64,000 bases of DNA from Neobacillus mesonae (GTDB taxonomy: Bacteria > Bacillota > Bacilli > Bacillales > Cytobacillaceae). The notes under the pieces are model-generated. The model saw only the letters and a program-made list of their open reading frames with translations, was not told the DNA's origin and did not search any database. The DNA lies in assembly GCF_001636315.1 (NCBI RefSeq), contig NZ_KV440949.1, positions 3,094,973 through 3,158,972 on the forward strand, given 5' to 3'. Position 1 is the stretch's first letter, and the number at the start of each line of letters is the position of its first letter. Made by a program: the position numbers and the translations under genes. Positions 21,116-33,399 of the stretch are shown here, piece by piece.

Positions 21116-23374
21116 TTGCAATACTTAACTGATAAGCTATTAAACGGCTTGAACCCGGAACAGCAAAAGGCGGTCAAGGCAACAGACGGTCCGCTCTTGA
21201 TTATGGCAGGTGCCGGAAGTGGTAAGACTAGGGTATTAACGCATCGCATTGCCTACTTAATTGTGGAAAAGCGCGTGAATCCCTATAATATTTTAGCGAT
21301 TACCTTCACAAACAAAGCTGCACGGGAAATGAAGGATCGGATTGCCAAAGTGATGGGCGGAGCGGCAGAGGAAATCTGGATCTCTACGTTCCACTCAATG
21401 TGCGTTAGAATATTACGCAGAGACATCGACCGCATCGGCTTTAACCGCAATTTCACAATACTCGACACAACCGATCAGCAATCGGTGATTAAAGGTATTT
21501 TAAAAGATAAAAATATCGATGCGAAAAAATTTGACCCGCGGGCCATTCTTGGCACCATCAGCTCGGCTAAAAACGAGCTGATTGACCCGGAAGAATACGC
21601 TAAAATGTCAGGCGGTTACTATGAACAGACGGTCAGCGATGTGTATGAAGAATATCAAAAGCGTCTCCGCAAAAATCAAGCACTCGATTTTGATGACTTG
21701 ATTATGAAAACTATTCAATTATTCCAGCGTGTACCCGAAGTGCTGGAATACTACCAGCGAAAGTTTCAATATATCCATGTAGATGAATATCAAGATACAA
21801 ACAAAGCCCAGTACTTGCTCGTCAAGCTGCTGGCAAATCGTTTCAAAAACCTTTGTGTCGTTGGGGACTCGGACCAATCGATTTATCGCTGGCGTGGTGC
21901 TGATATTGCGAATATTCTATCGTTTGAAAAGGATTATCCAAACGCGAACGTAATTCTCCTAGAGCAAAATTACCGCTCAACCAAACGAATTTTGTTAGCG
22001 GCCAATAAGGTAATTGAAAACAACTTTAACCGTAAAGCGAAAAATCTTTGGACGGAGAATCCTGAAGGAAATAAGATTGTGTATTATCGTGCTGACAGCG
22101 AGCAAAGCGAAGCACAGTTTGTCGCTGGTAAAATAAAAGAATTAACCCGTGACAATAAATACAAGCTGTCCGACATTGCGATTCTTTACCGCACAAATGC
22201 ACAGTCGCGTGTCATGGAGGAAGTGCTGTTAAAATCTAATATCGGTTACCAGATTGTCGGCGGTACAAAGTTCTATGACCGTAAAGAAATTAAAGATATG
22301 CTTGCATATTTACGGCTTATTTCCAATCCGGATGATGATATCAGCCTGCAGCGGATTATTAATGTTCCAAAACGCGGCATTGGCGCGAGTTCTGTGGACA
22401 AAATTGCTAATTTCGCGGCGATGCATGATATTTCTCTTTTCCAAGCACTTGATTCCATTGAACTATTGGGATTAAGCCCGAAAATCACCAAGTCTGCAAG
22501 AGAATTCAGAGATCTAATCAAAAATTATACGCAAATGCAGGAGTTTCTTTCTGTTACTGAATTAGTCGAAGAAGTATTAGAAAAAACGGGATACTCGGAA
22601 ATGCTGAAAGCGGAGAAATCACTGGAAGCACAAAGCCGTTTAGAGAACCTTGAAGAATTATTATCTGTTACAAAAAACTTTGAAGAGGTCAATGAAGATA
22701 AGAGCCTTGTTGCTTTCTTAACGGATTTGGCTTTAGTGGCGGACATCGATTCAATGGATGATGAGGAAGAAAAGGCTGATTCAATCGTGCTGATGACTCT
22801 GCACTCAGCTAAAGGCTTGGAATTCCCGGTAGTTTTCTTAATCGGAATGGAAGAAGGAGTCTTCCCGCACAGCCGTTCATTAATGGAAGAGGCTGAAATG
22901 GAGGAAGAGCGGCGCCTTGCCTATGTGGGAATTACAAGGGCTGAACAAAGCCTATTCCTGACCAATGCTCAGATGAGAACGTTGTTTGGTCGTACCAACA
23001 TGAATCCCGCATCACGTTTTATCAGCGAAATTCCAGAAGATCTATTAGAAGGAGTCGAGGCGGAAAAAAGAACTCCGTTTGGTTCACGGCCGTTTGGTAG
23101 CAGCACAGGATCTTCTTCATTTTCATCGGGATCAAGATCTTCATTCGGGTCTCCGGCAGCACCGAGAAAACCGGTTATGCGACCAGCGGCTTCTGGCGGC
23201 GGTGAGGATGCTGACTGGAAGGTCGGCGATAAAGCCGAACACGGCAAATGGGGAATTGGAACAGTTGTCAGTGTCAAAGGTCAGGGAGAAAGCACTGAAC
23301 TTGATATCGCTTTTCCAAGTCCAACTGGTATCAAGCGTCTGCTGGCTAAATTTGCACCGATTAAAAAGGCCTAA
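21116..23374 (+). CDS. pcrA: ATP-dependent DNA helicase PcrA
   Basis: A superfamily 1A 3'-5' helicase of about 752 residues, essential for repair and plasmid rolling-circle replication. Motifs: [15 protein letters not shown] (Walker A), [12 protein letters not shown] (Walker B), [21 protein letters not shown], and [17 protein letters not shown] Ser/Gly/Pro-rich linker precedes the C-terminal Tudor-like domain ([20 protein letters not shown]). I prefer TTG 21116 as start because it aligns with the B. subtilis N-terminus and follows GGTGGTGG; an ATG at 21092 would add 8 residues. Confidence 0.95.
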   Translation: MQYLTDKLLNGLNPEQQKAVKATDGPLLIMAGAGSGKTRVLTHRIAYLIVEKRVNPYNILAITFTNKAAREMKDRIAKVMGGAAEEIWISTFHSMCVRILRRDIDRIGFNRNFTILDTTDQQSVIKGILKDKNIDAKKFDPRAILGTISSAKNELIDPEEYAKMSGGYYEQTVSDVYEEYQKRLRKNQALDFDDLIMKTIQLFQRVPEVLEYYQRKFQYIHVDEYQDTNKAQYLLVKLLANRFKNLCVVGDSDQSIYRWRGADIANILSFEKDYPNANVILLEQNYRSTKRILLAANKVIENNFNRKAKNLWTENPEGNKIVYYRADSEQSEAQFVAGKIKELTRDNKYKLSDIAILYRTNAQSRVMEEVLLKSNIGYQIVGGTKFYDRKEIKDMLAYLRLISNPDDDISLQRIINVPKRGIGASSVDKIANFAAMHDISLFQALDSIELLGLSPKITKSAREFRDLIKNYTQMQEFLSVTELVEEVLEKTGYSEMLKAEKSLEAQSRLENLEELLSVTKNFEEVNEDKSLVAFLTDLALVADIDSMDDEEEKADSIVLMTLHSAKGLEFPVVFLIGMEEGVFPHSRSLMEEAEMEEERRLAYVGITRAEQSLFLTNAQMRTLFGRTNMNPASRFISEIPEDLLEGVEAEKRTPFGSRPFGSSTGSSSFSSGSRSSFGSPAAPRKPVMRPAASGGGEDADWKVGDKAEHGKWGIGTVVSVKGQGESTELDIAFPSPTGIKRLLAKFAPIKKA

Positions 23375-23526
23375 TGAGGCAGCGATTCTGATAGTGAGAG
23401 TGGTTTCCTGACAAAAAGCGAAACCAAACCACCTTTGTTAGAGTCATATTATATGGATAAAGATATGGAAAAGAGCTGTGCGCGGCTTTAGTTATTCAGC
23501 CGGCGCGTATGTTATATCAGTTTTAG

Positions 23527-25548
<2,022 letters not shown>

Positions 25549-25564
25549 GAGGTGTACCAATTTT

Positions 25565-26728
25565 ATGAGAAAGCTCTCATTCCTTGCCCTTGCCCTCGTT
25601 CTTTTGCTTAGCGCCTGTGCACCTAATTTTGGGAAGCAAAATGAAGAGGTCCAAACAAAGGAGAAGACAAAGGGAAAGGCGATTATTCCAAAATATAATA
25701 TTTCAGACAAATATTATCGGACGATACTGCCCTTCAAACCAGGGCAAGCCCGCGGGCTCGTCGTCAATAATATAAATACAAGATTTGATTTGAATGAATT
25801 CGAAATGGGTTTAATGAGGATTGCCCAGCACAGCTTTGATACGGATAAGTATTATTTCCGTGAGGGCCAGGAAATCAAAGCGGACACAGTTCGGTTATGG
25901 TTAAACCGCAAATATACAAAAGAGCAGTTAAAGGAAAATAAATTAAAAGACTCTGAAAATATTGGGTTAAATCCGGTTAATACTGGATCGGTTGCTAATC
26001 CTAGCTCGCCGATTTATTTGGCTCACATTTTAGAGCATGATTATTTAACAAAAGATGATAAAGGGAATGTTAAGTTGGCCGGGATCACAATTGGACTGGC
26101 AATGAACTCCACTTACTATTTTAAGGTTCCAGTGGGGGCAGGCACAATTGAAAAGGAAGAAAGCATTTCTAAAGCTGAAATGGAGAGCCAAGGGAAGAAG
26201 ATTGCAGCCGAAGTTGTCAAACGTATGCGGCAAATGAAAGGCCTGTCGGAAATTCCTATTACAATTGCCATCTTTAGACAGGAATCGAAAACTTCCGTGG
26301 TACCTGGAAATTTCGTTGCCTATACAACGGTTGATCAGGGAAGTTCAAGTTTAAATAATTGGGAAAAGGTAAGTGAAAAATACTATCTATTCCCTTCAAC
26401 TAATGCGCAAAATGACCACCGGGATGATATGATTTCGTTTTTGAATTTTAAGCAGGATGTGGAGCAGTATTTTCCAAACTTTAACGGTGTGATTGGCAGA
26501 GCGTTTTATATTGGCGATCAAATGCAGGATTTAAATATTACGATCCCGATCCAATTTTATGGGAAAACGGAAGGGGTCGGATTCACGCAGTATGTAACCG
26601 GTTTGGTTATGCAGTATTTTCCTAAATATCTGCCTGTTTCCGTAAGTGTTACCTCTGTGGACGGACCAGAAGCGATTATTGTCAAAAAAGCAAATGATAC
26701 CGAGCCATTCGTTTATATTTATCAATAA
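25565..26728 (+). CDS. yerH: CamS-family lipoprotein (YerH)
   Basis: A 387-residue lipoprotein. MRKLSFLALALVLLLSAC has a lipobox at Cys18. The body matches the CamS family, named for the enterococcal/staphylococcal pheromone precursor, with ISDKYYRTILPFKPGQARG near residue 48 and GMNS/ALAMNSTYYF-like segments. Its role in bacilli is unknown; no pheromone activity can be inferred. AAGAGGTG precedes the start. It is followed by a terminator and closes the pcrB-ligA operon. Confidence 0.9.
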   Translation: MRKLSFLALALVLLLSACAPNFGKQNEEVQTKEKTKGKAIIPKYNISDKYYRTILPFKPGQARGLVVNNINTRFDLNEFEMGLMRIAQHSFDTDKYYFREGQEIKADTVRLWLNRKYTKEQLKENKLKDSENIGLNPVNTGSVANPSSPIYLAHILEHDYLTKDDKGNVKLAGITIGLAMNSTYYFKVPVGAGTIEKEESISKAEMESQGKKIAAEVVKRMRQMKGLSEIPITIAIFRQESKTSVVPGNFVAYTTVDQGSSSLNNWEKVSEKYYLFPSTNAQNDHRDDMISFLNFKQDVEQYFPNFNGVIGRAFYIGDQMQDLNITIPIQFYGKTEGVGFTQYVTGLVMQYFPKYLPVSVSVTSVDGPEAIIVKKANDTEPFVYIYQ

Positions 26729-26730
26729 TG

Positions 26731-26758
26731 TAACCGGCATGATTGCCGGTTATTTTTT
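26731..26758 (+). terminator. Terminator after the CamS-like gene
   Basis: TAACCGGC and GCCGGTTA form an 8-bp stem with an ATGATT loop, followed by TTTTTT. Confidence 0.9.
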
Positions 26759-26770
26759 GCTTTCGAACAT

Positions 26771-26822
26771 TTGATACTATATTATTATTCATGTAGAATG
26801 AAAGGTGATGTAAACGTTTTAA
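26771..26822 (+). promoter_or_regulatory. Promoter of pruA/rocA with overlapping cre-like site
   Basis: TTGATA (26771-26776), a 17-bp spacer and TAGAAT (26794-26799) make a good sigma-A promoter. Just downstream, TGTAAACGTTTTAA (26809-26822) matches the CcpA cre consensus TGWAANCGNTNWCA at all but one position. At about +3 to +16 it would suit CcpA roadblock repression by sugars; this is inference. Confidence 0.65.
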
Positions 26823-26840
26823 TACATAGGAGGGGTTAGA

Positions 26841-28388
26841 ATGGTACAACCATACAAGCATGAACCATTTACAGATTTTACAGTGGAAGAAAACCGTCAG
26901 GCCTATCTTCAAGGGTTAAAAACTGTTGAAAGCTATCTGGGTCAGGACTACGATTTGTTGATTGGCGGGGAAAGAATTTCTACTGAGGAAAAAATCGTTT
27001 CCTATAATCCAGCCAATAAAGAAGAAGTCATCGGCCGCGTATCAAAAGCCAGCCAAGAGCTTGCTGAAAAAGCAATGCAGTCAGCTGTAGAGGCGTTTAA
27101 AACATGGAGAAAAACAAATCCAGAAGCCCGCGCGGATATCCTTTTTAAAGCTGCTGCAATTATCCGCCGCCGTAAACACGAATTTTCTGCTCTGATGACA
27201 AAAGAAGCAGGAAAGCCGTGGAGAGAAGCAGATGCGGATACAGCGGAAGGAATTGATTTCCTAGAATATTATGCTAGACAAATGCTCGCTATCAAAAATG
27301 GCGTGCCGGTACAAAGCCGTCCAAACGAACATAACCAATATGGATATATTCCACTTGGTGTTGGTGTCATCATTTCACCATGGAACTTCCCATTTGCGAT
27401 TATGTGCGGCACTACTGTTGCGGCAATCGTATCCGGAAACACTGTTCTATTAAAGCCAGCTTCGACTACACCAATTATTGCGGCTAAATTTGTGGAAGTA
27501 ATGGAAGAAGCGGGACTTCCTAAAGGCGTTCTAAACTTCGTTCCAGGCAGCGGCGCTGAAGTGGGCGATTACTTAGTTGATCATAAGGATACTCGTTTCA
27601 TCAGCTTCACTGGTTCACGGGATGTAGGACTTCGCATTTACGAACGTGCCTCAAAATTAAGTCAAGGACAAATTTGGCTAAAGCGCGTCATTGCAGAAAT
27701 GGGCGGTAAAGATACAATTGTAGTTGATAAAGAAGCAGACCTTGAGCTTGCGGCACAATCAATTGTTGCGTCTGCGTTTGGCTTCTCCGGTCAAAAATGT
27801 TCTGCATGCTCTCGTGCCGTTATTGTTGAGGATGTATATGATCACGTATTAAATCGCGTGGTAGAATTAACGAAACAATTGAAGGTCGGTGACCCAACAG
27901 AGCAAGATACATTTATGGGTCCTGTTAATGATAACAATGCTTGGAAGAAAATCATGGAGTATGTTGAAATCGGCAAACAGGAAGGTAAATTAATGGCCGG
28001 CGGCGAAGGAGACAATTCAAAAGGCTACTTCATTCAGCCAACCATTATCGCCGACCTTGCTCCAGATGCCCGTATTATGCAGGAAGAAATCTTTGGTCCG
28101 GTTGTTGGTTTCACGAAAGCGAAAGACTTCGACGAAGCGCTTGAAATTGCAAACAATACAGAATACGGCTTAACAGGTGCGATTATTTCCAGCAACCGTG
28201 CACATGTCGAGCAGGCCCGTGAAGACTTCAATGTCGGCAACCTTTATATTAACCGCGGTTGTACAGGGGCCGTAGTCGGCTATCAGCCATTTGGCGGTTT
28301 CAATATGTCCGGAACCGACTCCAAAGCAGGCGGCCCAGACTACTTACTGCTGCACATGCAAGCAAAAACAACTTCTGAGCTGTATTAA
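26841..28388 (+). CDS. rocA: L-glutamate gamma-semialdehyde (1-pyrroline-5-carboxylate) dehydrogenase
   Basis: A 515-residue NAD-dependent aldehyde dehydrogenase that oxidises glutamate semialdehyde, the last step of proline and arginine catabolism. [18 protein letters not shown], the general base Glu286 in IAEMGGKD, and nucleophile Cys320 in [11 protein letters not shown] are present. The length equals B. subtilis RocA and PutC; which paralogue it represents cannot be told from the window, so rocA is a working symbol. AGGAGGGG precedes the ATG. A cre-like site suggests catabolite control. Confidence 0.9.
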   Translation: MVQPYKHEPFTDFTVEENRQAYLQGLKTVESYLGQDYDLLIGGERISTEEKIVSYNPANKEEVIGRVSKASQELAEKAMQSAVEAFKTWRKTNPEARADILFKAAAIIRRRKHEFSALMTKEAGKPWREADADTAEGIDFLEYYARQMLAIKNGVPVQSRPNEHNQYGYIPLGVGVIISPWNFPFAIMCGTTVAAIVSGNTVLLKPASTTPIIAAKFVEVMEEAGLPKGVLNFVPGSGAEVGDYLVDHKDTRFISFTGSRDVGLRIYERASKLSQGQIWLKRVIAEMGGKDTIVVDKEADLELAAQSIVASAFGFSGQKCSACSRAVIVEDVYDHVLNRVVELTKQLKVGDPTEQDTFMGPVNDNNAWKKIMEYVEIGKQEGKLMAGGEGDNSKGYFIQPTIIADLAPDARIMQEEIFGPVVGFTKAKDFDEALEIANNTEYGLTGAIISSNRAHVEQAREDFNVGNLYINRGCTGAVVGYQPFGGFNMSGTDSKAGGPDYLLLHMQAKTTSELY

Positions 28389-28404
28389 TTCATATCGACA
28401 GCAT

Positions 28405-28443
28405 AAACAAACCTCTTTCCCCTTTGGAAAGAGGTTTGTTTTA
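28405..28443. terminator. Bidirectional terminator between rocA and the germinant operon
   Basis: AAACAAACCTCTTTCC and GGAAAGAGGTTTGTTT form a 16-bp stem with a short loop. It has T-runs on both sides and serves the two convergent units; the stop codon of the minus-strand gene is at its edge. Confidence 0.9.
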
Positions 28444-29604
28444 TATCGTTGGTCTAAGCTTTTGTTTTTCACCTTGTTTCACTTTTACTGTAACGGTGAT
28501 TTTTTGTAAGCTCTCTTTAGTTAAGGGTACTTTTCCGTTTTGTTCTATCTCTTTCCACGCTTTCACATTTTTACGATAAGCTTCTTCGGATAATCGAAAA
28601 ATATCTACATGGTGTTTTAAGCCTTCAAGGTATGTGGCCAAAATCTGGGCTTTAATTAATTTCTCAGATTCCTTCTCTATTTTGGTTAATTGTTCTGGTT
28701 TGACTATTTCTGAAAGGGAAGCCGTGACATCCAGCGAAAGCTGAAATTGGATTTGACCATTTTTTACGATCGTTTTTTTCTTTGGCTTTAATTTCCAAAC
28801 AATTAAACTAACATGTGATAACTCATTTGTTAAACTGAGCTCTTCCCGCTTAAAATCTTTATTCATCCATCTTAAGCCTTTGATGTTTTTAAAGGGTGCC
28901 ATTAGTTTTAAGCCGTTTTTGGTAAGAGCAGCTACTCCGGCGAATTCAATCAAAGGATTGGTTTTTGTAGTCTCCGTTTCCCATGTATTTTTCGCTAACC
29001 GAATATAAGGAATAATAGCCTCATGAGGAGGTTCATTTATTGCGATTAGAAATTCTCTCATATCAAGTGGACGAATAAATGACCTTTGCTCATAGGTGGC
29101 CCTAGGGTCGCCCAATTTGGAAAGAGAAGGGGCCAAACTTAAGGGTGGAACGCTCTTTAAAACCTCGGATAAAGGCTCTTTGGTCGCATATAGATTCAAA
29201 CTATACCGAGTTTCCCGATATCGGTCAAATCGATCAATCGTAGCCCGGATGTCTCCCTTTTTCAAAGCCTGTTCTGAAAAAACAATGAAGGATAAATGTC
29301 CCCAGAATAATCTTCGTTGGATGGATGCATATAAATTAAAGGCGGCTTCGTTCAATGTTTTGCCAGAGGCGTGCCCAACGACCACCTTGGTTGAGGTAAT
29401 ATCTCCTCTAACCTCGGATTTTGCTGTTAAGGAAGTATTGACTATCTGAATGTAAATTGTATATCTCAAACCATTATAGTCGACACCAATCCCTTGCACA
29501 TATACCATTCTTTCTGACTCATTTGTATCCCAGCAGCCGGAAAGAATACAAGCAGTGAGTAGAATAGTCAAAAACAGAATAATCCTTTTTTGGTTATTTC
29601 TCAT
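28441..29604 (-). CDS. Ger(x)C-family germinant receptor lipoprotein, copy 2
   Basis: A 387-residue lipoprotein: LLTACILSGCWDTNESERM has the lipobox and the CWD motif typical of the GerAC family. Conserved stretches such as VVVGHASGKTLNEAAFNLY and RRLFWGHLSFIVFSEQAL follow. C subunits join the A and B membrane subunits in the spore inner-membrane receptor. It is a tandem duplicate of the next gene (more than half the residues identical by eye), 15 bp after it, and ends the operon. Confidence 0.92.
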   Translation of the reverse strand: MRNNQKRIILFLTILLTACILSGCWDTNESERMVYVQGIGVDYNGLRYTIYIQIVNTSLTAKSEVRGDITSTKVVVGHASGKTLNEAAFNLYASIQRRLFWGHLSFIVFSEQALKKGDIRATIDRFDRYRETRYSLNLYATKEPLSEVLKSVPPLSLAPSLSKLGDPRATYEQRSFIRPLDMREFLIAINEPPHEAIIPYIRLAKNTWETETTKTNPLIEFAGVAALTKNGLKLMAPFKNIKGLRWMNKDFKREELSLTNELSHVSLIVWKLKPKKKTIVKNGQIQFQLSLDVTASLSEIVKPEQLTKIEKESEKLIKAQILATYLEGLKHHVDIFRLSEEAYRKNVKAWKEIEQNGKVPLTKESLQKITVTVKVKQGEKQKLRPTI

Positions 29605-29619
29605 TTACTGCCCCCTTGT

Positions 29620-30780
29620 TTAAAGAGTAGGTTTCATTTTTTGTTTTTCACCATGGATAATCTTTACGATTACAGTGATTTTTTGTAGACTGTCAGCTGT
29701 TAAGGGGACTTTCCCATTTCGCTCAACTTCCTTCCATGTCTTTAAATTTTTTCGATAAACAACCTCAGATAAGCGTAATATGTCTGTATTGTGTTGTAAT
29801 CCTCTCAAATAAGTGTCCTTTATTTCAGCAGAAAGTAATTTTTCAGCCTCCTGCTTTATCTTGGGCAGTTGTTCTGGTTTTTTGATTTCTGAGAGGGTGG
29901 TTGTCACATCGACAGTAATTTGAAATCTGATGGTTTTCGCATGTATTAATGGTTTTTTCTTTATTTTCAATTTTGTTACAACAAGACTGATAGGTGATAG
30001 ATTATTGGTTAATGTAATTTCTTCTCGCTTTAAATCATTATTCGTCCATCTTAGTCCCTTAAATTGGTTTAAAGGTATACTTTCTAATAATTCGTTCTTT
30101 GTCAGAAGTGCAGCACCAGAAAATTCAATAATTCGTACCGGTTTCGTTTCTGTTTCCCATGTTCCCTTGGTAAGCCTAATATAAGGAATAACGGCTTCAT
30201 GAGGAGGCTCATTCAAAGCGATTAATAATTCTCTTAAATTCAATGGACGAATAACAGATCTTTGCTCATAGGCAGCTTCGGGATCGCCCAAACGAGATAA
30301 GTAGGTTGACATTTCTAAAGGGGGGAGACTTCTTAAGACTTCTGTTAAAGGATCCCTCGTCACATAGAAATGAATACTATAACGTGTTTCTCGATAGCGG
30401 TCGAATTGATCAATCACCGCCTGAATATTTTTTTGCTTCAAAGCTTTTTCTGTTAACACGATAAAAGATAAATGGCCCCAAAATAATCGTCGCTGTGATG
30501 AGCTATATAAATTAAACATGGCTTGGTTAAGCGTTTTTCCTGATGCGTGGCCTACTACTAATTTTGTTGGGCTTGGCCCGCCCATGGCTTCCGTTTTGGC
30601 AGTTGTTGAAGTATTAACAATTTGAGCATAGACAGTGTATTTTTGATCTTTAAAATCAATACCTACCCCTTGGACATAAACCATTCTTTCGGGTTCATTC
30701 GTATCCCAGCAGCCAGAAAGAATGAATGAAGTGAAAAAAACAGGGAGCAGAATGATGATCCTTGTTCGAACCTTTATCAT
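29620..30780 (-). CDS. Ger(x)C-family germinant receptor lipoprotein, copy 1
   Basis: A 386-residue lipoprotein with FFTSFILSGCWDTNEPERM (lipobox Cys22 or so) and the same family stretches as its neighbour, including LVVGHASGKTLNQAMFNLY and RYRETRYSIHFYVTRDPL. Its ATG overlaps the stop of the GerA-type gene by 4 bp, so it is the coupled partner in this receptor. The second copy may provide a different C subunit or dosage. Confidence 0.92.
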   Translation of the reverse strand: MIKVRTRIIILLPVFFTSFILSGCWDTNEPERMVYVQGVGIDFKDQKYTVYAQIVNTSTTAKTEAMGGPSPTKLVVGHASGKTLNQAMFNLYSSSQRRLFWGHLSFIVLTEKALKQKNIQAVIDQFDRYRETRYSIHFYVTRDPLTEVLRSLPPLEMSTYLSRLGDPEAAYEQRSVIRPLNLRELLIALNEPPHEAVIPYIRLTKGTWETETKPVRIIEFSGAALLTKNELLESIPLNQFKGLRWTNNDLKREEITLTNNLSPISLVVTKLKIKKKPLIHAKTIRFQITVDVTTTLSEIKKPEQLPKIKQEAEKLLSAEIKDTYLRGLQHNTDILRLSEVVYRKNLKTWKEVERNGKVPLTADSLQKITVIVKIIHGEKQKMKPTL

Positions 30781-32291
30781 GTATTGCCTCCTTGCTTCGT
30801 GGGATCGGCAGGCTTTAAAGAGCCTGGGCGGCTATCATCTTTCTTTACAGGAATTCTCATAATGGCTTTTAGAACATATCTAAGGCTAAGCCTTTCCGCT
30901 ACCTGAAGATACGGTAAATTAAATGATTGAACCTTGGCTGTAAAAATTCCGATTAGGAAGATGGATGTAAAGAATCCGAAAAAACCCAATGTTGCGGAAA
31001 ATAATATAACCACAAAGCGTAACAACGAGATGGCACCAACAAGAGTCTGATTGACTAAGGTAAATGTAGCAATGGTGGAAGCGGCGATTACCACTAGCAT
31101 GGCGGGATTTGTCAGTCCGGCTCTAATCGCCGCATCTCCAATAATGAGACCACCAATGACACTTAAGGTTTGACCAATGGAGACGGGCAGCCTTAGTCCC
31201 GCCTCCCTAAATACTTCGAATAATATAAGCATTAATATGGCTTCCAATGCCGTCGGAAATGGAACTCCTCTCCTTGATTCAATAACAGTGGCTAATAATG
31301 TAAAGGGCAGTTGATTTTGATGAAATGATGTTAAAGCCACCCAAAATCCCGGAAGAAAGGTGGCTACAGCAATTCCTAAAGCTCTCATTATTCTTTGAAA
31401 AGCATTATAGAAATAGTTTGTTTCAGAATCTTCGGCTGCCTTTAAAAGGAAAAATAGATTAACAGGAGCAATATAGGCATACGGAACACCTTCAATTAAC
31501 ACAATAAATCTGCCGTTTAATAGTGATTGCACGGCAAAATCTGGCCTTCCGGTATAGGTATGGCGGGGAAACACAGAGTAGGGATTGTCATTTATTAACC
31601 CCTCAAATTGTGTCCCGCTGTATAGGCCATCAATGTCAATTTCATTTATTTTATTTCTTAAATCCTCAATGGTCTCTGGATTTGCCAGGTCTTTCATATA
31701 TAAAAGGGAAACTTTTGTTTTTGTACGTTTGCCGACCTCGAAGGATTCGCTCTGCAGTGAGGTCGTACGTAATCTTTTTCTAATTAGGGCGTAATTAACG
31801 AAAATATCCTCAATGAAGTTATCTCTGGGCCCCTTAATACTGATTTCCATATTTCCTTCTTCTGGCTTTCTTTGTGGCAGATCAGATGCCTCAACAGCAT
31901 AAACCAAATTAAGCCACGTGAAAATTAGCAATAACTTACCAGAAAATACTTCATCAATTGATTTTTCCCTTGTAACAACAGGTGTCACAGTTGGCAGTTT
32001 AAGGAACTGAAGGGTTTCTTCATTCATCTCATTTGGTACGTCCTTAAAAAATTCCTCAAGGCGTGAAGGAACCGTTTTATATAACATATCGTTATTAACA
32101 AGTCCCTTACAATAAACAAGGGTAACCTGATATTGCTTGAACTGGAGAACAGAAAAAACCACATCGGAAGAATCCTTAAATGTTTCTCGCAACTTTTTTT
32201 CATCAAGTGGAATAGTCTTATCCTCCGATATACTATTGTTTATCCTCCCTGCATCTTTGTCTTTATTAACAGAAAGCTTTTTAAAGTTCAT
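30777..32291 (-). CDS. GerA-family spore germination receptor subunit A
   Basis: A 504-residue protein. The N-terminal half is hydrophilic with the family's ligand-sensing subdomains; about five transmembrane segments follow from residue 290, including GLIIGDAAIRAGLTNPAMLV, a well conserved GerA element. PHTYTGRPDF- and EGVPYAYIAPVNLF-type motifs are present. I placed the start at ATG 32291 because GGAGG lies 7 bases upstream; an earlier ATG at 32330 lies inside the previous gene without one. It overlaps that gene by 11 bp. Confidence 0.93.
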   Translation of the reverse strand: MNFKKLSVNKDKDAGRINNSISEDKTIPLDEKKLRETFKDSSDVVFSVLQFKQYQVTLVYCKGLVNNDMLYKTVPSRLEEFFKDVPNEMNEETLQFLKLPTVTPVVTREKSIDEVFSGKLLLIFTWLNLVYAVEASDLPQRKPEEGNMEISIKGPRDNFIEDIFVNYALIRKRLRTTSLQSESFEVGKRTKTKVSLLYMKDLANPETIEDLRNKINEIDIDGLYSGTQFEGLINDNPYSVFPRHTYTGRPDFAVQSLLNGRFIVLIEGVPYAYIAPVNLFFLLKAAEDSETNYFYNAFQRIMRALGIAVATFLPGFWVALTSFHQNQLPFTLLATVIESRRGVPFPTALEAILMLILFEVFREAGLRLPVSIGQTLSVIGGLIIGDAAIRAGLTNPAMLVVIAASTIATFTLVNQTLVGAISLLRFVVILFSATLGFFGFFTSIFLIGIFTAKVQSFNLPYLQVAERLSLRYVLKAIMRIPVKKDDSRPGSLKPADPTKQGGNT

Positions 32292-33399
32292 TTGTCGACC
32301 TCCGTTTTGCAATAACTTGAATGAGGGCAATTATACATAAGAAAATGGATAAGCTAAAAAATATCCAAAAAGTTGATGGCAAAATAAAGGTTCTAAGCAG
32401 AGCGATAAATCGATGATCGGTAATGGGAAGCAGCGTTAAAATAATTGTGATTGCTGCAGAAAACAATAAGCTTCTACTTTTTCGTTTTTTTGAATTTAAA
32501 ACACTGAATTCCTTAATCATAAACAAAAATAAAGAGATACGAATAAAGACGCCTGATAACCATTGATAAATGGAAAGGAAATCAACATGTTCGATGTATC
32601 TGCCAATGGAGACAAGCCCCCATTCTTCATAGGGAGGGAATCTTTGGATAGATGCCTCCGTAGGCCCGAATTCAATAATGGCTCCGACCAAAGGCCCCAA
32701 TGTTAACACTGTTAGGATAAGACTAATGATGAAGTAATGACGAAACCGGATTGGCGTTTCAATTTTGTGCTGCAATAAAAGAAAGAAAAACATTTCTGAC
32801 ATACCCGAAGCCTGATAAATCATGCCATCAAAGACACGACCGTAGCCGTGTTCCAAGACCGGGAGCAATAATGATGGCTGTTTATGCTGAATATTTGCTA
32901 TCGCTACAAAAAAGCCAAATATCGTAATAAAAAACAATAGAAATACGTTAAGCATGCTGATAGTACGTAAATTATTTCCGGCCAGCATCCAGCAAATAAA
33001 AATAAAGACAATGACCAGTACAATTGGTGGTGTTGTAGGTAAAAAGGTAATATTTGTCCATGTAACCGTCTCTCGTAATGAAACACTAGTCAATATGATG
33101 AAATAGCACATCAAAAGGATGGCCAAAACCTTTGATAGTGTAGGACCAATTATATTTGATAGCCAAACAAAAAGCGGCTGTCTATTTGATTTCTTATGAA
33201 TGTACAGAATTAACGGGATCCAAAGGATTGTTGGCAGTAATGTTAACAGAACCGTGAGCCACGCATCTCTTCCGGAAGTATCAATTAAAGGAGAAATGAC
33301 AAACACATGATTATTTAAACCAATTGCCGTCATTGCCAACAAAATCATATGGACTGCTGTAATAGAATCTGATTGTTTAATAAACAGCACCCCTCTCAT
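32281..33399 (-). CDS. GerB-type endospore germination permease
   Basis: A protein of up to 372 residues with ten transmembrane segments, of the amino acid permease-like GerAB family that binds or admits germinants. IKQSDSITAVHMILLAMTAI begins the first helix. Start uncertain: the ATG at 33399 has its nearest GGAGGG about 14 bases upstream, while GAGAGGGG follows that ATG and sits 8 bases before an ATT codon at 33381. The gene heads a B-A-C-C receptor operon; the order B-A is unlike gerA of B. subtilis. Confidence 0.85.
   Translation of the reverse strand: MRGVLFIKQSDSITAVHMILLAMTAIGLNNHVFVISPLIDTSGRDAWLTVLLTLLPTILWIPLILYIHKKSNRQPLFVWLSNIIGPTLSKVLAILLMCYFIILTSVSLRETVTWTNITFLPTTPPIVLVIVFIFICWMLAGNNLRTISMLNVFLLFFITIFGFFVAIANIQHKQPSLLLPVLEHGYGRVFDGMIYQASGMSEMFFFLLLQHKIETPIRFRHYFIISLILTVLTLGPLVGAIIEFGPTEASIQRFPPYEEWGLVSIGRYIEHVDFLSIYQWLSGVFIRISLFLFMIKEFSVLNSKKRKSRSLLFSAAITIILTLLPITDHRFIALLRTFILPSTFWIFFSLSIFLCIIALIQVIAKRRSTNEL

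Noticed and set aside
23079-23411. Frame of 110 codons overlapping the end of pcrA
   Set aside because: It lies in another frame of the Ser/Gly-rich pcrA linker and has no ribosome-binding site.
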